This document shows positions 26,638 to 34,825 of a stretch of DNA of 64,000 bases, piece after piece (position 1 is the stretch's first letter; the number at the start of each line of letters is the position of its first letter). Made by a program: the position numbers and the translations under genes. Under the pieces are notes generated by a model. That model saw nothing but the letters and a program-made list of their open reading frames with translations. It was not told where the DNA came from and ran no database searches. Origin of the DNA: CBDBZX01 sp965213645 (lineage in GTDB: Bacteria > Deinococcota > Deinococci > Deinococcales > Trueperaceae). Where the stretch lies: NCBI GenBank assembly GCA_965213645.1, contig CBDBZX010000002.1:806001-870000 (forward strand). Direction: 5' to 3'.

Positions 26638-28968
26638 ATGTTCTGGATTATCTTTGCGTTTATCGTCTCGAGCAAGTGCCTCGCTTTAGCCCTCTATGCG
26701 TGGCGCAACAAGGACGTGCCCGCCGCCCTTATCTTCATGCCCTTCTCGCTGCTTTTAGCGCTGTGGGCGGCGGGCTACGGGATGGAACTCCTGAGCGAGA
26801 ACATCACGACGAAGCTGTGGTGGGGCAAGCTGCAATACTTTGGCATCGCCCCCATCCCCGCCGTTTGGTTCGCGCTCATGTTGCAGTATGCGCACCGAAC
26901 GAGTTGGCTCAAAAAGCGCGTCCTCGCGGCGCTCGCCGTTATCCCCACCGTAACGCTTACCGTCATCTACACCAACGAGGCGCACGGGCTCTTTTGGCGC
27001 AGTGCTCAGGTGGAGGCTTGGGGCGCTATCACGCTCCTAGAACTCTCTTACGGTCCCTGGTTTTGGGTGCACACGGTGTATTCTTACGGGCTCCTCTTGG
27101 CGGGAATGGGGCTTTTGGTGTGGATGTTTACGGGCTCGCTCTACTTACACCGCAAGCAGTCCTCGAGCCTCCTCTTGGGCGCAACCGCGCCCCTCGCCCT
27201 CAACGTCCTCTACCTCTTTTTTCCCAATCTGCCTATCGACCTTACCCCTTACGGCTTCGGCCTCGGGATGCTCGCGGTTGCGCTAGGATTTTTCTACTTT
27301 CACATCCCTGACCCGCTGCCGAACGCAAGAGCGGTGGTCATCGAGAATATGGCGGACAGCGTCATCGTTCTGGACGCGCGGCACCGCGTGGTGGACTTAA
27401 ACCGGGCGGCGCAGTCGCTCCTGAACGTACCTGCTGACGAGGCGATTGGACGAAGCGTCGCACGGGCGCTGCCGACGTGGACGGGACTAGAAGCGTGGCT
27501 TAGTGAGGCGTCGGGCGAGCCTAAAGAGATGAGCATTCCAGGTCAGGTGCAGGATGCACCGCCCAAGTACTACCGTCTGCGCAGCTCGAGCGTACGCGAG
27601 CCGCGCGGCGACTTTTCGGGCCAGGTGCTGGTCATTCAAGACGTCACCGAGCAGAAGACGCGCCAACTCATCGTCGAAAGAATGGCCTATAGCGACGCCC
27701 TCACCGGCTTGACGAATCGGCGTGGTCTCTTGGAGCGCGGCGAAGCACTCCTTAAACAAGCGGAGGAAAGAGGTCAGGACGCCATGCTCTTCTACCTCGA
27801 CCTCAACCGCTTCAAAAACGTGAACGACACGCTAGGGCACGCGGCGGGCGACCAGTTGTTGACGCAAGTAGCGCACCGTTTAGAAACAGTGACGAGTGAA
27901 GACGACCTCTTAATTCGCTTAGGCGGCGATGAATTTGCGCTTCTATCGTTAGGGCTCAGCGAGAAAGAGGCGCAAGGGGTTGCCGAGCGCCTCCTCGCTG
28001 AGCTGCGTCGCCCCTTTACGGTGCAGGGACATGCTCTCCACGTAGACGCGAGCGTCGGCGTCGCGGTGCATCCGTGCAACGGTGGCGGCGTGGACGACCT
28101 CTTAAAGTGTGCCGACATCGCGATGTACGGCGTCAAGGAGGGACGAACAACCTCTCTCTTTTACAGCGATTCGCAAGGGGCGCGGCGGCGCGACTTGCTC
28201 TCTTTAGAGGCGCGGCTCAGATACGCGCTGCGCAAAGAGGGCTTGCACCTCTGTTATCAGCCTATCTCGAGCCTGCAAACCAGCCGCATTGTCGGCGCAG
28301 AAGCCCTGCTCCGCTGGGAAGATGCAGGCAACGAAGTCGCTTCGCCCGCAACCTTCATCCCCTTCGCTGAAGAACTCGGTCTGATTCGCGAAATTGACGA
28401 GTGGGTTTTAGCCAAAGCGTTTAAGACCTTGGCGGAAACTAGACTCGAGGCGAGCGCAAAGACGGGCGCGTCTACGCCTACATGGGTCTCTATCAACGTG
28501 TCGGGGCGCTCGTTTCGTAATGGAGCAGCGCTCACGGACTACCTTGCAACGCTGCTCAGGGAGTCTCAGGTTGACAAGCGAGCTATCATTTTAGAGATTA
28601 CCGAGAGCGCTTTTATGGACCCGGCCTCGAGCTTAGACATCCTCCACAAACTAAGAGCGATGGGGCTGCGCGTCGCCGTGGACGACTTCGGCACGGGTTA
28701 CTCGTCTCTATCGTACTTGGAGCAGCTCCCCATCGACATTCTCAAAATCGACAAGAGCTTCGTGTGGGGCATCGGCAAGAGCCGCGCCAAAGAAGCCATC
28801 GTGCGCACCATCATCACGCTCGCCCGTAACTTAGGCGTGACCGTGCTCGCCGAAGGCGTCGAAACCGATGAGCAGATGCGCTGGCTCAGGGCTGAGGGAT
28901 GCGACTTGGCGCAGGGGTATCTGCTGGGCGAGCCGCAGCCGCCGCAGAAGCTTTTGAAGCATAACTAA
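26638..28968 (+). CDS. 7TM-PAS-GGDEF-EAL cyclic-di-GMP enzyme
   Basis: 776-residue membrane protein. Residues about 1-225 form seven membrane helices of the histidine-kinase N-terminal 7TM type (LYAWRNKDVPAALIFMPFSL, GKLQYFGIAPIPAVWF). A PAS domain follows (about 228-345), then a GGDEF domain with intact RLGGDEFA (about 425-432) and an EAL domain with EALLRW (about 553), DDFGTGYSSLSYL and the final EGVET. Both diguanylate cyclase and phosphodiesterase sites look intact, so the net effect on cyclic-di-GMP cannot be told. Stands alone; the long upstream gap holds a repeat. A MITE-like repeat begins directly at its stop. Confidence 0.92.
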   Translation: MFWIIFAFIVSSKCLALALYAWRNKDVPAALIFMPFSLLLALWAAGYGMELLSENITTKLWWGKLQYFGIAPIPAVWFALMLQYAHRTSWLKKRVLAALAVIPTVTLTVIYTNEAHGLFWRSAQVEAWGAITLLELSYGPWFWVHTVYSYGLLLAGMGLLVWMFTGSLYLHRKQSSSLLLGATAPLALNVLYLFFPNLPIDLTPYGFGLGMLAVALGFFYFHIPDPLPNARAVVIENMADSVIVLDARHRVVDLNRAAQSLLNVPADEAIGRSVARALPTWTGLEAWLSEASGEPKEMSIPGQVQDAPPKYYRLRSSSVREPRGDFSGQVLVIQDVTEQKTRQLIVERMAYSDALTGLTNRRGLLERGEALLKQAEERGQDAMLFYLDLNRFKNVNDTLGHAAGDQLLTQVAHRLETVTSEDDLLIRLGGDEFALLSLGLSEKEAQGVAERLLAELRRPFTVQGHALHVDASVGVAVHPCNGGGVDDLLKCADIAMYGVKEGRTTSLFYSDSQGARRRDLLSLEARLRYALRKEGLHLCYQPISSLQTSRIVGAEALLRWEDAGNEVASPATFIPFAEELGLIREIDEWVLAKAFKTLAETRLEASAKTGASTPTWVSINVSGRSFRNGAALTDYLATLLRESQVDKRAIILEITESAFMDPASSLDILHKLRAMGLRVAVDDFGTGYSSLSYLEQLPIDILKIDKSFVWGIGKSRAKEAIVRTIITLARNLGVTVLAEGVETDEQMRWLRAEGCDLAQGYLLGEPQPPQKLLKHN

Positions 28969-29277
28969 GTACACCGTCAACCAAAAAATGAATTATGTCA
29001 TTCTGAGTGTAACCCTTCGGCGTTGCTCAGGACAGGCTCCGTGGAGTCGAAGAATCTCGTTTAGCTACGCTAAAACTTCGTAATTGGCTCTGCCAAAACT
29101 CCGCAACTTCTGATCTCAACTAGTTGGGACTGTAAGGCGAGACCCCTCGACTTCGTCGCCGTAGGTCCCCGAAAGGGGGCTGCACTCCGCAAGGCTTCCG
29201 CGTCGCACAATACGCTCCCACTAGCGACTTCGTGAACGGGGTGACAACAGTGTCGCAAAATTTAGTTGACAGCGTAC
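28969..29277 (+). repeat. MITE-like repeat, copy 1 (309 bp)
   Basis: Left end GTACACCGTCAACCAAA and right end the reverse complement of GTACGCTGTCAACTAAA. Inside is the ATGTCATTCTGAG...GAAGAATCTCG segment and no credible coding frame. Related copies: 45888-46073, 63255-63473 and a fragment at 53126-53209. It starts on the base after the stop codon of the upstream gene. The rest of the gap (29278-29530) holds only weak hairpins. Confidence 0.75.
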
Positions 29278-29519
29278 TAAGCGTTTCAGCAGTCCAGCTT
29301 ATCAGCATCGTTCATCCAGCCCTGCGCTTTTCGGGCATGACTGGACTTCAGGTTTTCCTGACTAACTGACAAGCTTTTTTATGAGAGGTTCAAGTCTACT
29401 TCACAAACGGTGAAAATACTCGCTCATGCGTCGCTGTCGGGGCTGCTAGAAGTTTCACAGAAGCTTAACAAGGTTCAGCAAAGCTTAATTTTCTAACACG
29501 CCGATGTTCCCCCAGCGTC

Positions 29520-29525
29520 TAACAT
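29520..29525 (+). promoter_or_regulatory. -10 box TAACAT of a leaderless-type promoter
   Basis: TAACAT ends 5 bases before ATG 29531. Confidence 0.5.
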
Positions 29526-29530
29526 GACCT

Positions 29531-30646
29531 ATGTTTCGCTACGGTTATCTTCCCTATGCTCTAGCAGCCCTCCTCGGCGCTCTCATCGCCCTATGGACGC
29601 TGCTGACGCCGTCCGCCGCTTGGGTCAACAGCGTCTATTCGGGTACGGTCTACCGCTTTATCGCCGCCGTGCTCGTCCCCATCAGCGACGCCGTACCTTT
29701 CTCGCTCACAGGGTTTACCTTTGTTCTTCTTATCGTCGGCGTACCTCTTCTACTCGTGCGCTCTTGGAAACGGCACATAAAAATGAAGCGCGGACTACGC
29801 CGCTTCGCCTTGATGTGGTGCTGGCGCGGCGCGGCGTCATCTTTGGTCGTTTACGCGCTCTTCCTAGCAACCTGGGGCGCGAACTACGGGCGCAGTCCGT
29901 TAGAGACGCGCATCACCTTAGAGACGATTCCCGCTACCACCGAAGAGATGACCGACCTCACCTTGAGCTTGGCGCAAACCGTTGCCGATAACGCGCACAC
30001 CGCACGTAACCCCAATCTCGCAACTTCGCTTCGCGCGGCGCAGGTCTCACTCAAAGAGGTCGTGTACGACTTTGAAAAGCAGCGCGTCACGCTGCCCTCG
30101 AGGGTCAAGACTACCCCCCCAGGGCTCCTCATCTTGGGCGGACAGGCGACGGGCGTAATTTCACCCTTTTGGCTCGAGGCCCACGTGGACGGCGCTCTCC
30201 CCAACTACAGCTTCTTAGCGGTTGGCCTTCACGAACTCGCCCACGTCGCGGGCTACAGCAGCGAAGCTGAGACCGATTTCGTCGCGGCGATGGCGGGCCT
30301 TAAAGCGGACGACGCTTACGTGCGTTACAGTGTGGCGCTAAGCCTCTTCTCGCGCTTCGCGTGGCGACTCCCCGGCGACACCTACCAAGCTGCGTATGAT
30401 TTACTCCCCCAAGTCGCCATAGATGACCTCGCCGAAAGACAAGCGGTGCGCCTCAAGTACCGTCCACCCAAGCCCGTCAAAAAGGTGCAAACCGTCGTCT
30501 ACGACTCCTACTTGCGCACCCAGGGCGTGAGCGCGGGTATTCAGGACTACGGGCGCGTCGCCAATTACCTCGCCTCGGCGCAGCGCGAAGGGCTGCTCGC
30601 GCTGCCGCGCACGGTGAGTGTGAAAGTAAGGGCGAGTCTCGAGTAG
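29531..30646 (+). CDS. DUF3810-like membrane protein with HELAH motif
   Basis: 371 residues. Three membrane helices lie near the N-terminus (about 6-27, 58-80 and 98-118). The large soluble part carries the zinc-binding motif HELAH (about 234-238) followed by GYSSEAETDFVA, in which Glu would be the third zinc ligand. This order matches DUF3810 proteins, presumed membrane-bound metallopeptidases of unknown substrate. The active site would lie outside the cytoplasm if the helices are arranged as usual. Stands alone. Confidence 0.82.
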   Translation: MFRYGYLPYALAALLGALIALWTLLTPSAAWVNSVYSGTVYRFIAAVLVPISDAVPFSLTGFTFVLLIVGVPLLLVRSWKRHIKMKRGLRRFALMWCWRGAASSLVVYALFLATWGANYGRSPLETRITLETIPATTEEMTDLTLSLAQTVADNAHTARNPNLATSLRAAQVSLKEVVYDFEKQRVTLPSRVKTTPPGLLILGGQATGVISPFWLEAHVDGALPNYSFLAVGLHELAHVAGYSSEAETDFVAAMAGLKADDAYVRYSVALSLFSRFAWRLPGDTYQAAYDLLPQVAIDDLAERQAVRLKYRPPKPVKKVQTVVYDSYLRTQGVSAGIQDYGRVANYLASAQREGLLALPRTVSVKVRASLE

Positions 30647-30663
30647 CGTAAGTCTCGAACAGG

Positions 30664-30685
30664 GCAAGGGATTGCAACACCTTGC
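30664..30685. repeat. Palindrome GCAAGGGATTGCAACACCTTGC
   Basis: Imperfect palindrome related to the perfect 20-bp one at 61926-61945 (same core TTGCAA, same flanks CAAGG...CCTTG). Confidence 0.6.
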
Positions 30686-30757
30686 TTATTACAGCATTTC
30701 CATGAGTCGTTGCTACACCACCCATAGCGTTTATTTCTATTCGCAGAGAAGCCTTTA

Positions 30758-31088
30758 GCAGCTAGCGGGAGCGAACTAGCCCCAAAGGCTAGCGGGAGCG
30801 GTCCACGCGACGCGGGCACAGGTTACGGTTGAAAACCGGACACTTTCAGTGTTCACCTGTGCCCGTTCTAGGAACCACGCGACGCACAATGAGCCGTTAT
30901 CTACGCGCTTTGTTTGAAAGATGATACCCCTCGCTAATGGCTCTTTTCCGCTCACACTTGAAGCTGCTACAGCAGCTTCAAGTGGAAATGCTATACAGTA
31001 CGTTTCGCAGTAGCGAAAACTTCGTAACGTGTGGACCTAGAACGCTCAAAGAGCGCCCCTTTGGGGCTAGTTCGCTCCCGCTAGCTGC
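30758..31088. repeat. Repeat cluster bounded by 31-bp perfect inverted repeats
   Basis: Bases 30758-30788 and 31058-31088 are exact reverse complements (31 of 31; core GCTAGCGGGAGCGAACTAGC). Between them are further palindromes: arms CGGGCACAGGT / ACCTGTGCCCG (30813-30823, 30855-30865) and a 14-bp-arm palindrome CACTTGAAGCTGCT / AGCAGCTTCAAGTG (30955-30984). No credible coding frame was found in 30647-31113. The phrase GCTAGCGGGAGCG recurs at 32339. The layout resembles a non-autonomous element or nested insertions. Confidence 0.75.
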
Positions 31089-31113
31089 CTCTAGGGGTGT
31101 TAAACTATGGGAA

Positions 31114-32316
31114 TCATTGATGAGTTCTAGAACGCTGCTCATACACCTCTAAAGCGCGGCCTAAAATAAGGTCAGCGAGGTCGCGTTTGCTCATTAAAGG
31201 GAGTTCTTCCGCTCGAGCGTCAGCCGTCACAACCGTCACCTTATTGGTGTCGCCGCCGAACGCCGTATTCTCTTGGGTTGGATAGTTGAGGCATATGAAC
31301 TCGAGCCCCTTGCGCTCCGCTTTATCCGCCGCGCGTTCTACACCTTGGTGCGTTTCCATCGCAAAACCGATCATGATTTGCTTCTCTTTGCGCTTGGACA
31401 AGGTCTCCAAAATATCGGGCGTGCGTTTAAGTGCTAATGTTTGCTCGTCGCCCGATTTAGCCTGTTTTTCAGTGGCAATATCCGCCGCTCGCCAATCGGC
31501 AACGGCGGCGCTCATGATGAGCATGGTGGCGTCGCCAAAGTGAGCGGAGAGGGCCTCTAACATCTCTTCGGCGCTTTCGACCTCCAACCTCTCTACCCCG
31601 TGAGGTTGGCTGAGCGCTGTCGGTCCACTCACAAGCGTCACTCTTGCGCCGCGTCGCTGCGCCGCTTCCGCTAATGCGTAGCCCATGCGCCCGCTGCTCG
31701 GATTGGAGATGAAGCGCACCGGGTCTAGGTATTCTCTGGTCGGCCCAGCCGAAACGAGGACATGATGACCTTGGAGGTCGTGCTTGAAGAGGTTGCCTAA
31801 CTGCGTGACAATCTCTCCGGGTTCTACCATCCGCCCGACGCCTTCACCTTCCCCTTTTGCGGCGAGCTTACCCTCAGTCGGGCCGATGAAGTAGTGGCCG
31901 AACGTTTTGAGCGTCTCCACGTTGTGCTCAACCGCTGGATGACGCCACATTTCAGTATTCATCGCGGGAGCCCAAACCACTTTGGGAACGCCCGCGAGAA
32001 TGAGCGCTGAGACAACATCATCCCCTCGGCCCGTAGCTGCGCTTGCAAGCGCGTCGGCGGTGGCGGGTGCAACAAGTATGGCGTCCGCCCAACGCGCTAA
32101 AGAGATATGCCTCGCTTGACCGTCCGGCGCAAACCACATCTCGCGGTCAAAGACCTCACTGCCCGCTGCCACTGCGAGCGAGAGCTTGGTGACGAAATAT
32201 AAGGCGTCGTCCGTTGCGGCGACGCGGACCTCATGACCCGCTTCTTGCAAGCGGCGCAGTAGGGACGGCGTTTTAAGAGCGGCGACGCCCCCGGACGCAG
32301 CGACGATGAGCTTCAT
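31114..32316 (-). CDS. coaBC: Bifunctional CoaBC (PPC decarboxylase / PPC synthetase)
   Basis: 400 residues; two steps of coenzyme A synthesis. The N-terminal flavin-dependent CoaC half has ASGGVAALKTPSLLRRL, LVAPATADALASAATG and the APAMNTEMW signature. The C-terminal CoaB half starts near residue 185 with VLVSAGPTREYLDPVRFISN and continues with SGRMGYALAEAA, MSAAVADWR, LKRTPDIL and IMIGFAMET. Followed on the same strand order by rpoZ and gmk upstream, a common arrangement (gmk-rpoZ-coaBC). A repeat-rich gap separates it from rpoZ. Confidence 0.96.
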   Translation of the reverse strand: MKLIVAASGGVAALKTPSLLRRLQEAGHEVRVAATDDALYFVTKLSLAVAAGSEVFDREMWFAPDGQARHISLARWADAILVAPATADALASAATGRGDDVVSALILAGVPKVVWAPAMNTEMWRHPAVEHNVETLKTFGHYFIGPTEGKLAAKGEGEGVGRMVEPGEIVTQLGNLFKHDLQGHHVLVSAGPTREYLDPVRFISNPSSGRMGYALAEAAQRRGARVTLVSGPTALSQPHGVERLEVESAEEMLEALSAHFGDATMLIMSAAVADWRAADIATEKQAKSGDEQTLALKRTPDILETLSKRKEKQIMIGFAMETHQGVERAADKAERKGLEFICLNYPTQENTAFGGDTNKVTVVTADARAEELPLMSKRDLADLILGRALEVYEQRSRTHQ

Positions 32317-32319
32317 GCT

Positions 32320-32411
32320 ATAGCAGGTACACTCTGGTGCTAGCGGGAGCGTTCGCTTCGCAAGACTTCGTAATCACGCGACGTACTATAGTTATCTGGT
32401 CACAAACACCT
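32320..32411. repeat. Degenerate repeat remnants between coaBC and rpoZ
   Basis: Contains TATAGCAGGTACACTCTGG (a partial left end of the 76-bp family), GCTAGCGGGAGCG as in the 30.8-kb cluster, and TTATCTGGTCACAAAC, matching positions 8904-8919 of the 76-bp copy 1. Broken pieces only. Confidence 0.45.
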
Positions 32412-32512
32412 TTAATAGATGAAGCATCCTTTAACTCGCACATTGTTAAGATTATCCCCTCGGCACAGCCGCAATACGTAAGCGTGACTCAATCTAAATG
32501 ATGTTATAGAGG

Positions 32513-32818
32513 TTACTCGTCTTCGTCGTTGGGTGCACTCGAGACGCTATATCCACTCGTCTCCTCGCGCCGCTCGCGCTCGACGACTTGCTTGAGTTCG
32601 TTCAAGCTCGGCAAGTCGTCGCCCCAGCGGATGCCCGCGTGGGTTTCAAGCTCTTTCATCGCCACGGTGACGGTGTTGCGCGTCTGCGGATATTCATCAG
32701 TATTTAGGGTCGAGGGGATGCCCGCTTTAAGCTGCGCGGCGCGGCGAGCGGTGATCATCGAGAGTTTGTAGCGCGAATCGGTCAGCGCCATGAGATCGTC
32801 AAAGCCTTCTTGTGCCAT
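32513..32818 (-). CDS. rpoZ: RNA polymerase omega subunit
   Basis: 101 residues. FDDLMALTDSRYKLSMITARRAAQL is the conserved omega core that helps assemble the beta' subunit into RNA polymerase; the tail is acidic. GGAGACC stands before ATG 32818. It lies between gmk and coaBC on the same strand, the common order in this group. Confidence 0.95.
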   Translation of the reverse strand: MAQEGFDDLMALTDSRYKLSMITARRAAQLKAGIPSTLNTDEYPQTRNTVTVAMKELETHAGIRWGDDLPSLNELKQVVERERREETSGYSVSSAPNDEDE

Positions 32819-32868
32819 TGGGTCTCCTTTAATACATCTATCTTAGCTTAGAATGGAGCTACTTTCAG

Positions 32869-32929
32869 GAGCAATGAGTAAAAAGCAACGAGTTGAAAGT
32901 GAAAATCAAAGGCTTTTTACTCATTGCTC
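32869..32929. repeat. Long hairpin with perfect 18-bp arms between gmk and rpoZ
   Basis: GAGCAATGAGTAAAAAGC (32869-32886) and its exact reverse complement (32912-32929) flank 25 bases; a shorter GCTCATTGCT lies next to it. The segment is AT-rich and unlike its surroundings. It could act as a terminator or processing site in the gmk-rpoZ transcript, or be an inserted palindrome. Confidence 0.65.
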
Positions 32930-32953
32930 GGAACTTATTGCTCATTGCTAGAT

Positions 32954-33568
32954 TTATAGCTCCCGCAAAAAGTTCGCAATATCCTTCTGCGTCAAGTGCG
33001 CCGTGCGGCCACGCTCTGCATAGATGATACTGCAAAAATCGCGGACGGCTGTCTCGAGCGTGTCATTGACCACCACATAGTCGAACTCTTTCACCGCGCG
33101 AATCTCTTCACGGGCGCGTGCTAAACGCTTTTGGATGCGCTCTTCGGAGTCCGTGCCGCGACCTCTCAGCCGCCGTTCTAGCTCGCTCAGGCTGGGCGGG
33201 GCAATGAAGACCATGACCGCGCCTTGGAGCTTGCGCTTGACCTCGCGTGCGCCCACCAACTCTAGCTCTAAAAGAACATCTTGACCTCTTGCCAAGGCTT
33301 CACGGACAGGCGCAGCAGGCGTGCCGTAGAAGTCGCCGACGTATTCGGCGTGCTCGAGCAACTCGTCTTGCTCGATCATCCCTTGAAACTCGCCCTTCTC
33401 GTAAAAGAAATACTGCTTGCCGTGCACCTCACCGGGGCGGCGCGAGCGCGTGGTGGCCGAAATCGAGAAGTAGAGGTTGTCGAGGTCGGGCAGGGCGGCT
33501 TGGCGGATGGTGTCCTTGCCGACGCCCGACGCGCCGGTCATCACGAAGAGCGTGCCGGAGCGGTTCAT
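32954..33568 (-). CDS. gmk: Guanylate kinase
   Basis: 204 residues from ATG 33568; phosphorylates GMP to GDP. P-loop GASGVGKDT (about 12-20), SATTRSRRPGEVHGKQYFF (GMP-binding region), EYVGDFYGTPAAPV and VVNDTLETAV are standard. A longer frame reaching 33694 is rejected because the extra residues are unlike the family and because a -10 box (TACGCT) sits 6 bases before ATG 33568. Confidence 0.95.
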   Translation of the reverse strand: MNRSGTLFVMTGASGVGKDTIRQAALPDLDNLYFSISATTRSRRPGEVHGKQYFFYEKGEFQGMIEQDELLEHAEYVGDFYGTPAAPVREALARGQDVLLELELVGAREVKRKLQGAVMVFIAPPSLSELERRLRGRGTDSEERIQKRLARAREEIRAVKEFDYVVVNDTLETAVRDFCSIIYAERGRTAHLTQKDIANFLREL

Positions 33569-33574
33569 AAGATG

Positions 33575-33580
33575 AGCGTA
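33575..33580 (-). promoter_or_regulatory. -10 box TACGCT of a leaderless-type promoter for gmk
   Basis: On the minus strand TACGCT ends 6 bases before ATG 33568, supporting that start. Confidence 0.5.
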
Positions 33581-33844
33581 GGAGCGCTGTTGCGAGGTTG
33601 AGCGAAAAGGTGCATGGCAGAAATGTAACATAACGGCGTGACCACGCGCACAGACCGCGTCGCGATTCGGATTTTTCACACGCCCCGGTGCCACCCGCCC
33701 CTTATCCTAGACACCAGTGCCCCCGAGTCAGCTGGGGAAACCTTTGGGAAAGTGATGATGTTATGGAGAGAGCCCGCGTAGTGGATACCCCGACAAAAAG
33801 TTGGATAAAAAATTGTGCGGTAAGTTGTGTGGTGGCGGATGATA

Positions 33845-34825
33845 ATGGCGAATGAAGTCTACACCCGCGCCCTAGGCGGCGTGCAGCGCCTCGTCTCGGC
33901 TAAGGCTGCCAGTCGCGCTTTAGGGAACGCTCTGAAAGCGAAAGGGGAGACCCCAGATACGGTGGACGCCGAGGTGATGAGCCGCATTTTGACAGGTCCT
34001 ATCTTGAGCGAGTTTGAGACCATTCTGCCGCGCGAGGGCCTCAAGCGGCAACTGCGCAGCTTGGCGGCGAGTTTGCGGAAGAACTTCCCTAAAGCTGCGC
34101 CTGAACCTGTAGCCGAGCCTGCTGTGGAGGTTGCGGAAGTGGAGGTTTCAGCGGAGGATGTGCACGAAGAGGATACTTACGAGAATAAAGCCTCTGCCCC
34201 TGTGTCGGAGCAAGGAACGGACCCCGGTTTCGTCTATCAGACAAAGGCGCTCAGCGAAGTGCCCGAGAGCTTGGACCTCATCTTCGCCGTGACCTCTTCT
34301 TCGGTGAAGCTGCCGCAGCCGCCCGAGCATGAGGTAAAGCGCGCGGAACCTATATCTAGTGCGGTACTAGAGCCGGACGTGCTCGAGATTCCCGAAGAAC
34401 CCTTCGAGCTTCCCGAGGAGTTCTTCTCGCACGTTCCCGAGGCTGACGCTCCAGCCAGCCCCGAACTTGCCGCATCTGCACCTGTACCCACAAGCGAGCC
34501 GCTTTCGCAAGCGCAGTTGGAAACCGCTGTGCTCCGCTTGGCACAGCTCGAGCAGGTCAAGTTCGTGGCGGCCTTGCGCTCTAGCGGTGAGGTCGCCGCG
34601 AAGCGCGGCAGCGGGATTGACGTGGACGCTTTGGCGCAACTCGGCCTCATCGGGCTCAAGCTGCTGCGCCGCAGTGGACCGCTACAAACCTACTACCTTG
34701 CGCACACGCAAGGCCAGCTTTTTCTGCTCTCTATTGGAGATGATACCCTCGCTCTCGTCGGCACGCCTGAACTCAACGTCGGCGCAGTTTTCAACACGTT
34801 CGCTAAACTCAAGGAGGAAAGATGA
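33845..34825 (+). CDS. Roadblock/LC7-like protein A with shared N-terminal module
   Basis: 326 residues from ATG 33845, chosen because the protein then begins MANEVY, like MANPVY of the third gene of this operon. Residues 1-80 form a helical module shared with that gene (both have TPDTV, an IL about ten residues later, then LP and a closing LR). Residues 85-220 are an acidic, Pro/Ala/Glu-rich linker. The last 100 residues (from LETAVLRLAQLEQVKFVAAL to NVGAVFNTFAKL) look like a roadblock/LC7 domain, a dimerising fold often tied to small GTPases. No GTPase is encoded nearby. The stop overlaps the next start (ATGA) behind GGAGGAAAG. Confidence 0.75.
   Translation: MANEVYTRALGGVQRLVSAKAASRALGNALKAKGETPDTVDAEVMSRILTGPILSEFETILPREGLKRQLRSLAASLRKNFPKAAPEPVAEPAVEVAEVEVSAEDVHEEDTYENKASAPVSEQGTDPGFVYQTKALSEVPESLDLIFAVTSSSVKLPQPPEHEVKRAEPISSAVLEPDVLEIPEEPFELPEEFFSHVPEADAPASPELAASAPVPTSEPLSQAQLETAVLRLAQLEQVKFVAALRSSGEVAAKRGSGIDVDALAQLGLIGLKLLRRSGPLQTYYLAHTQGQLFLLSIGDDTLALVGTPELNVGAVFNTFAKLKEER

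Noticed and set aside
26676..27311. 211-codon frame in the 7TM-GGDEF-EAL gene
   Set aside because: Alternate frame of membrane-helix coding DNA; the main frame has clear domains.
29524..29991. 155-codon frame overlapping the start of the DUF3810-like gene
   Set aside because: Out-of-frame shadow; the other frame carries the HELAH protein and the -10 box.
33568..33694. N-terminal extension of guanylate kinase
   Set aside because: Extra residues are unlike the family, and a -10 box with leaderless spacing precedes ATG 33568.
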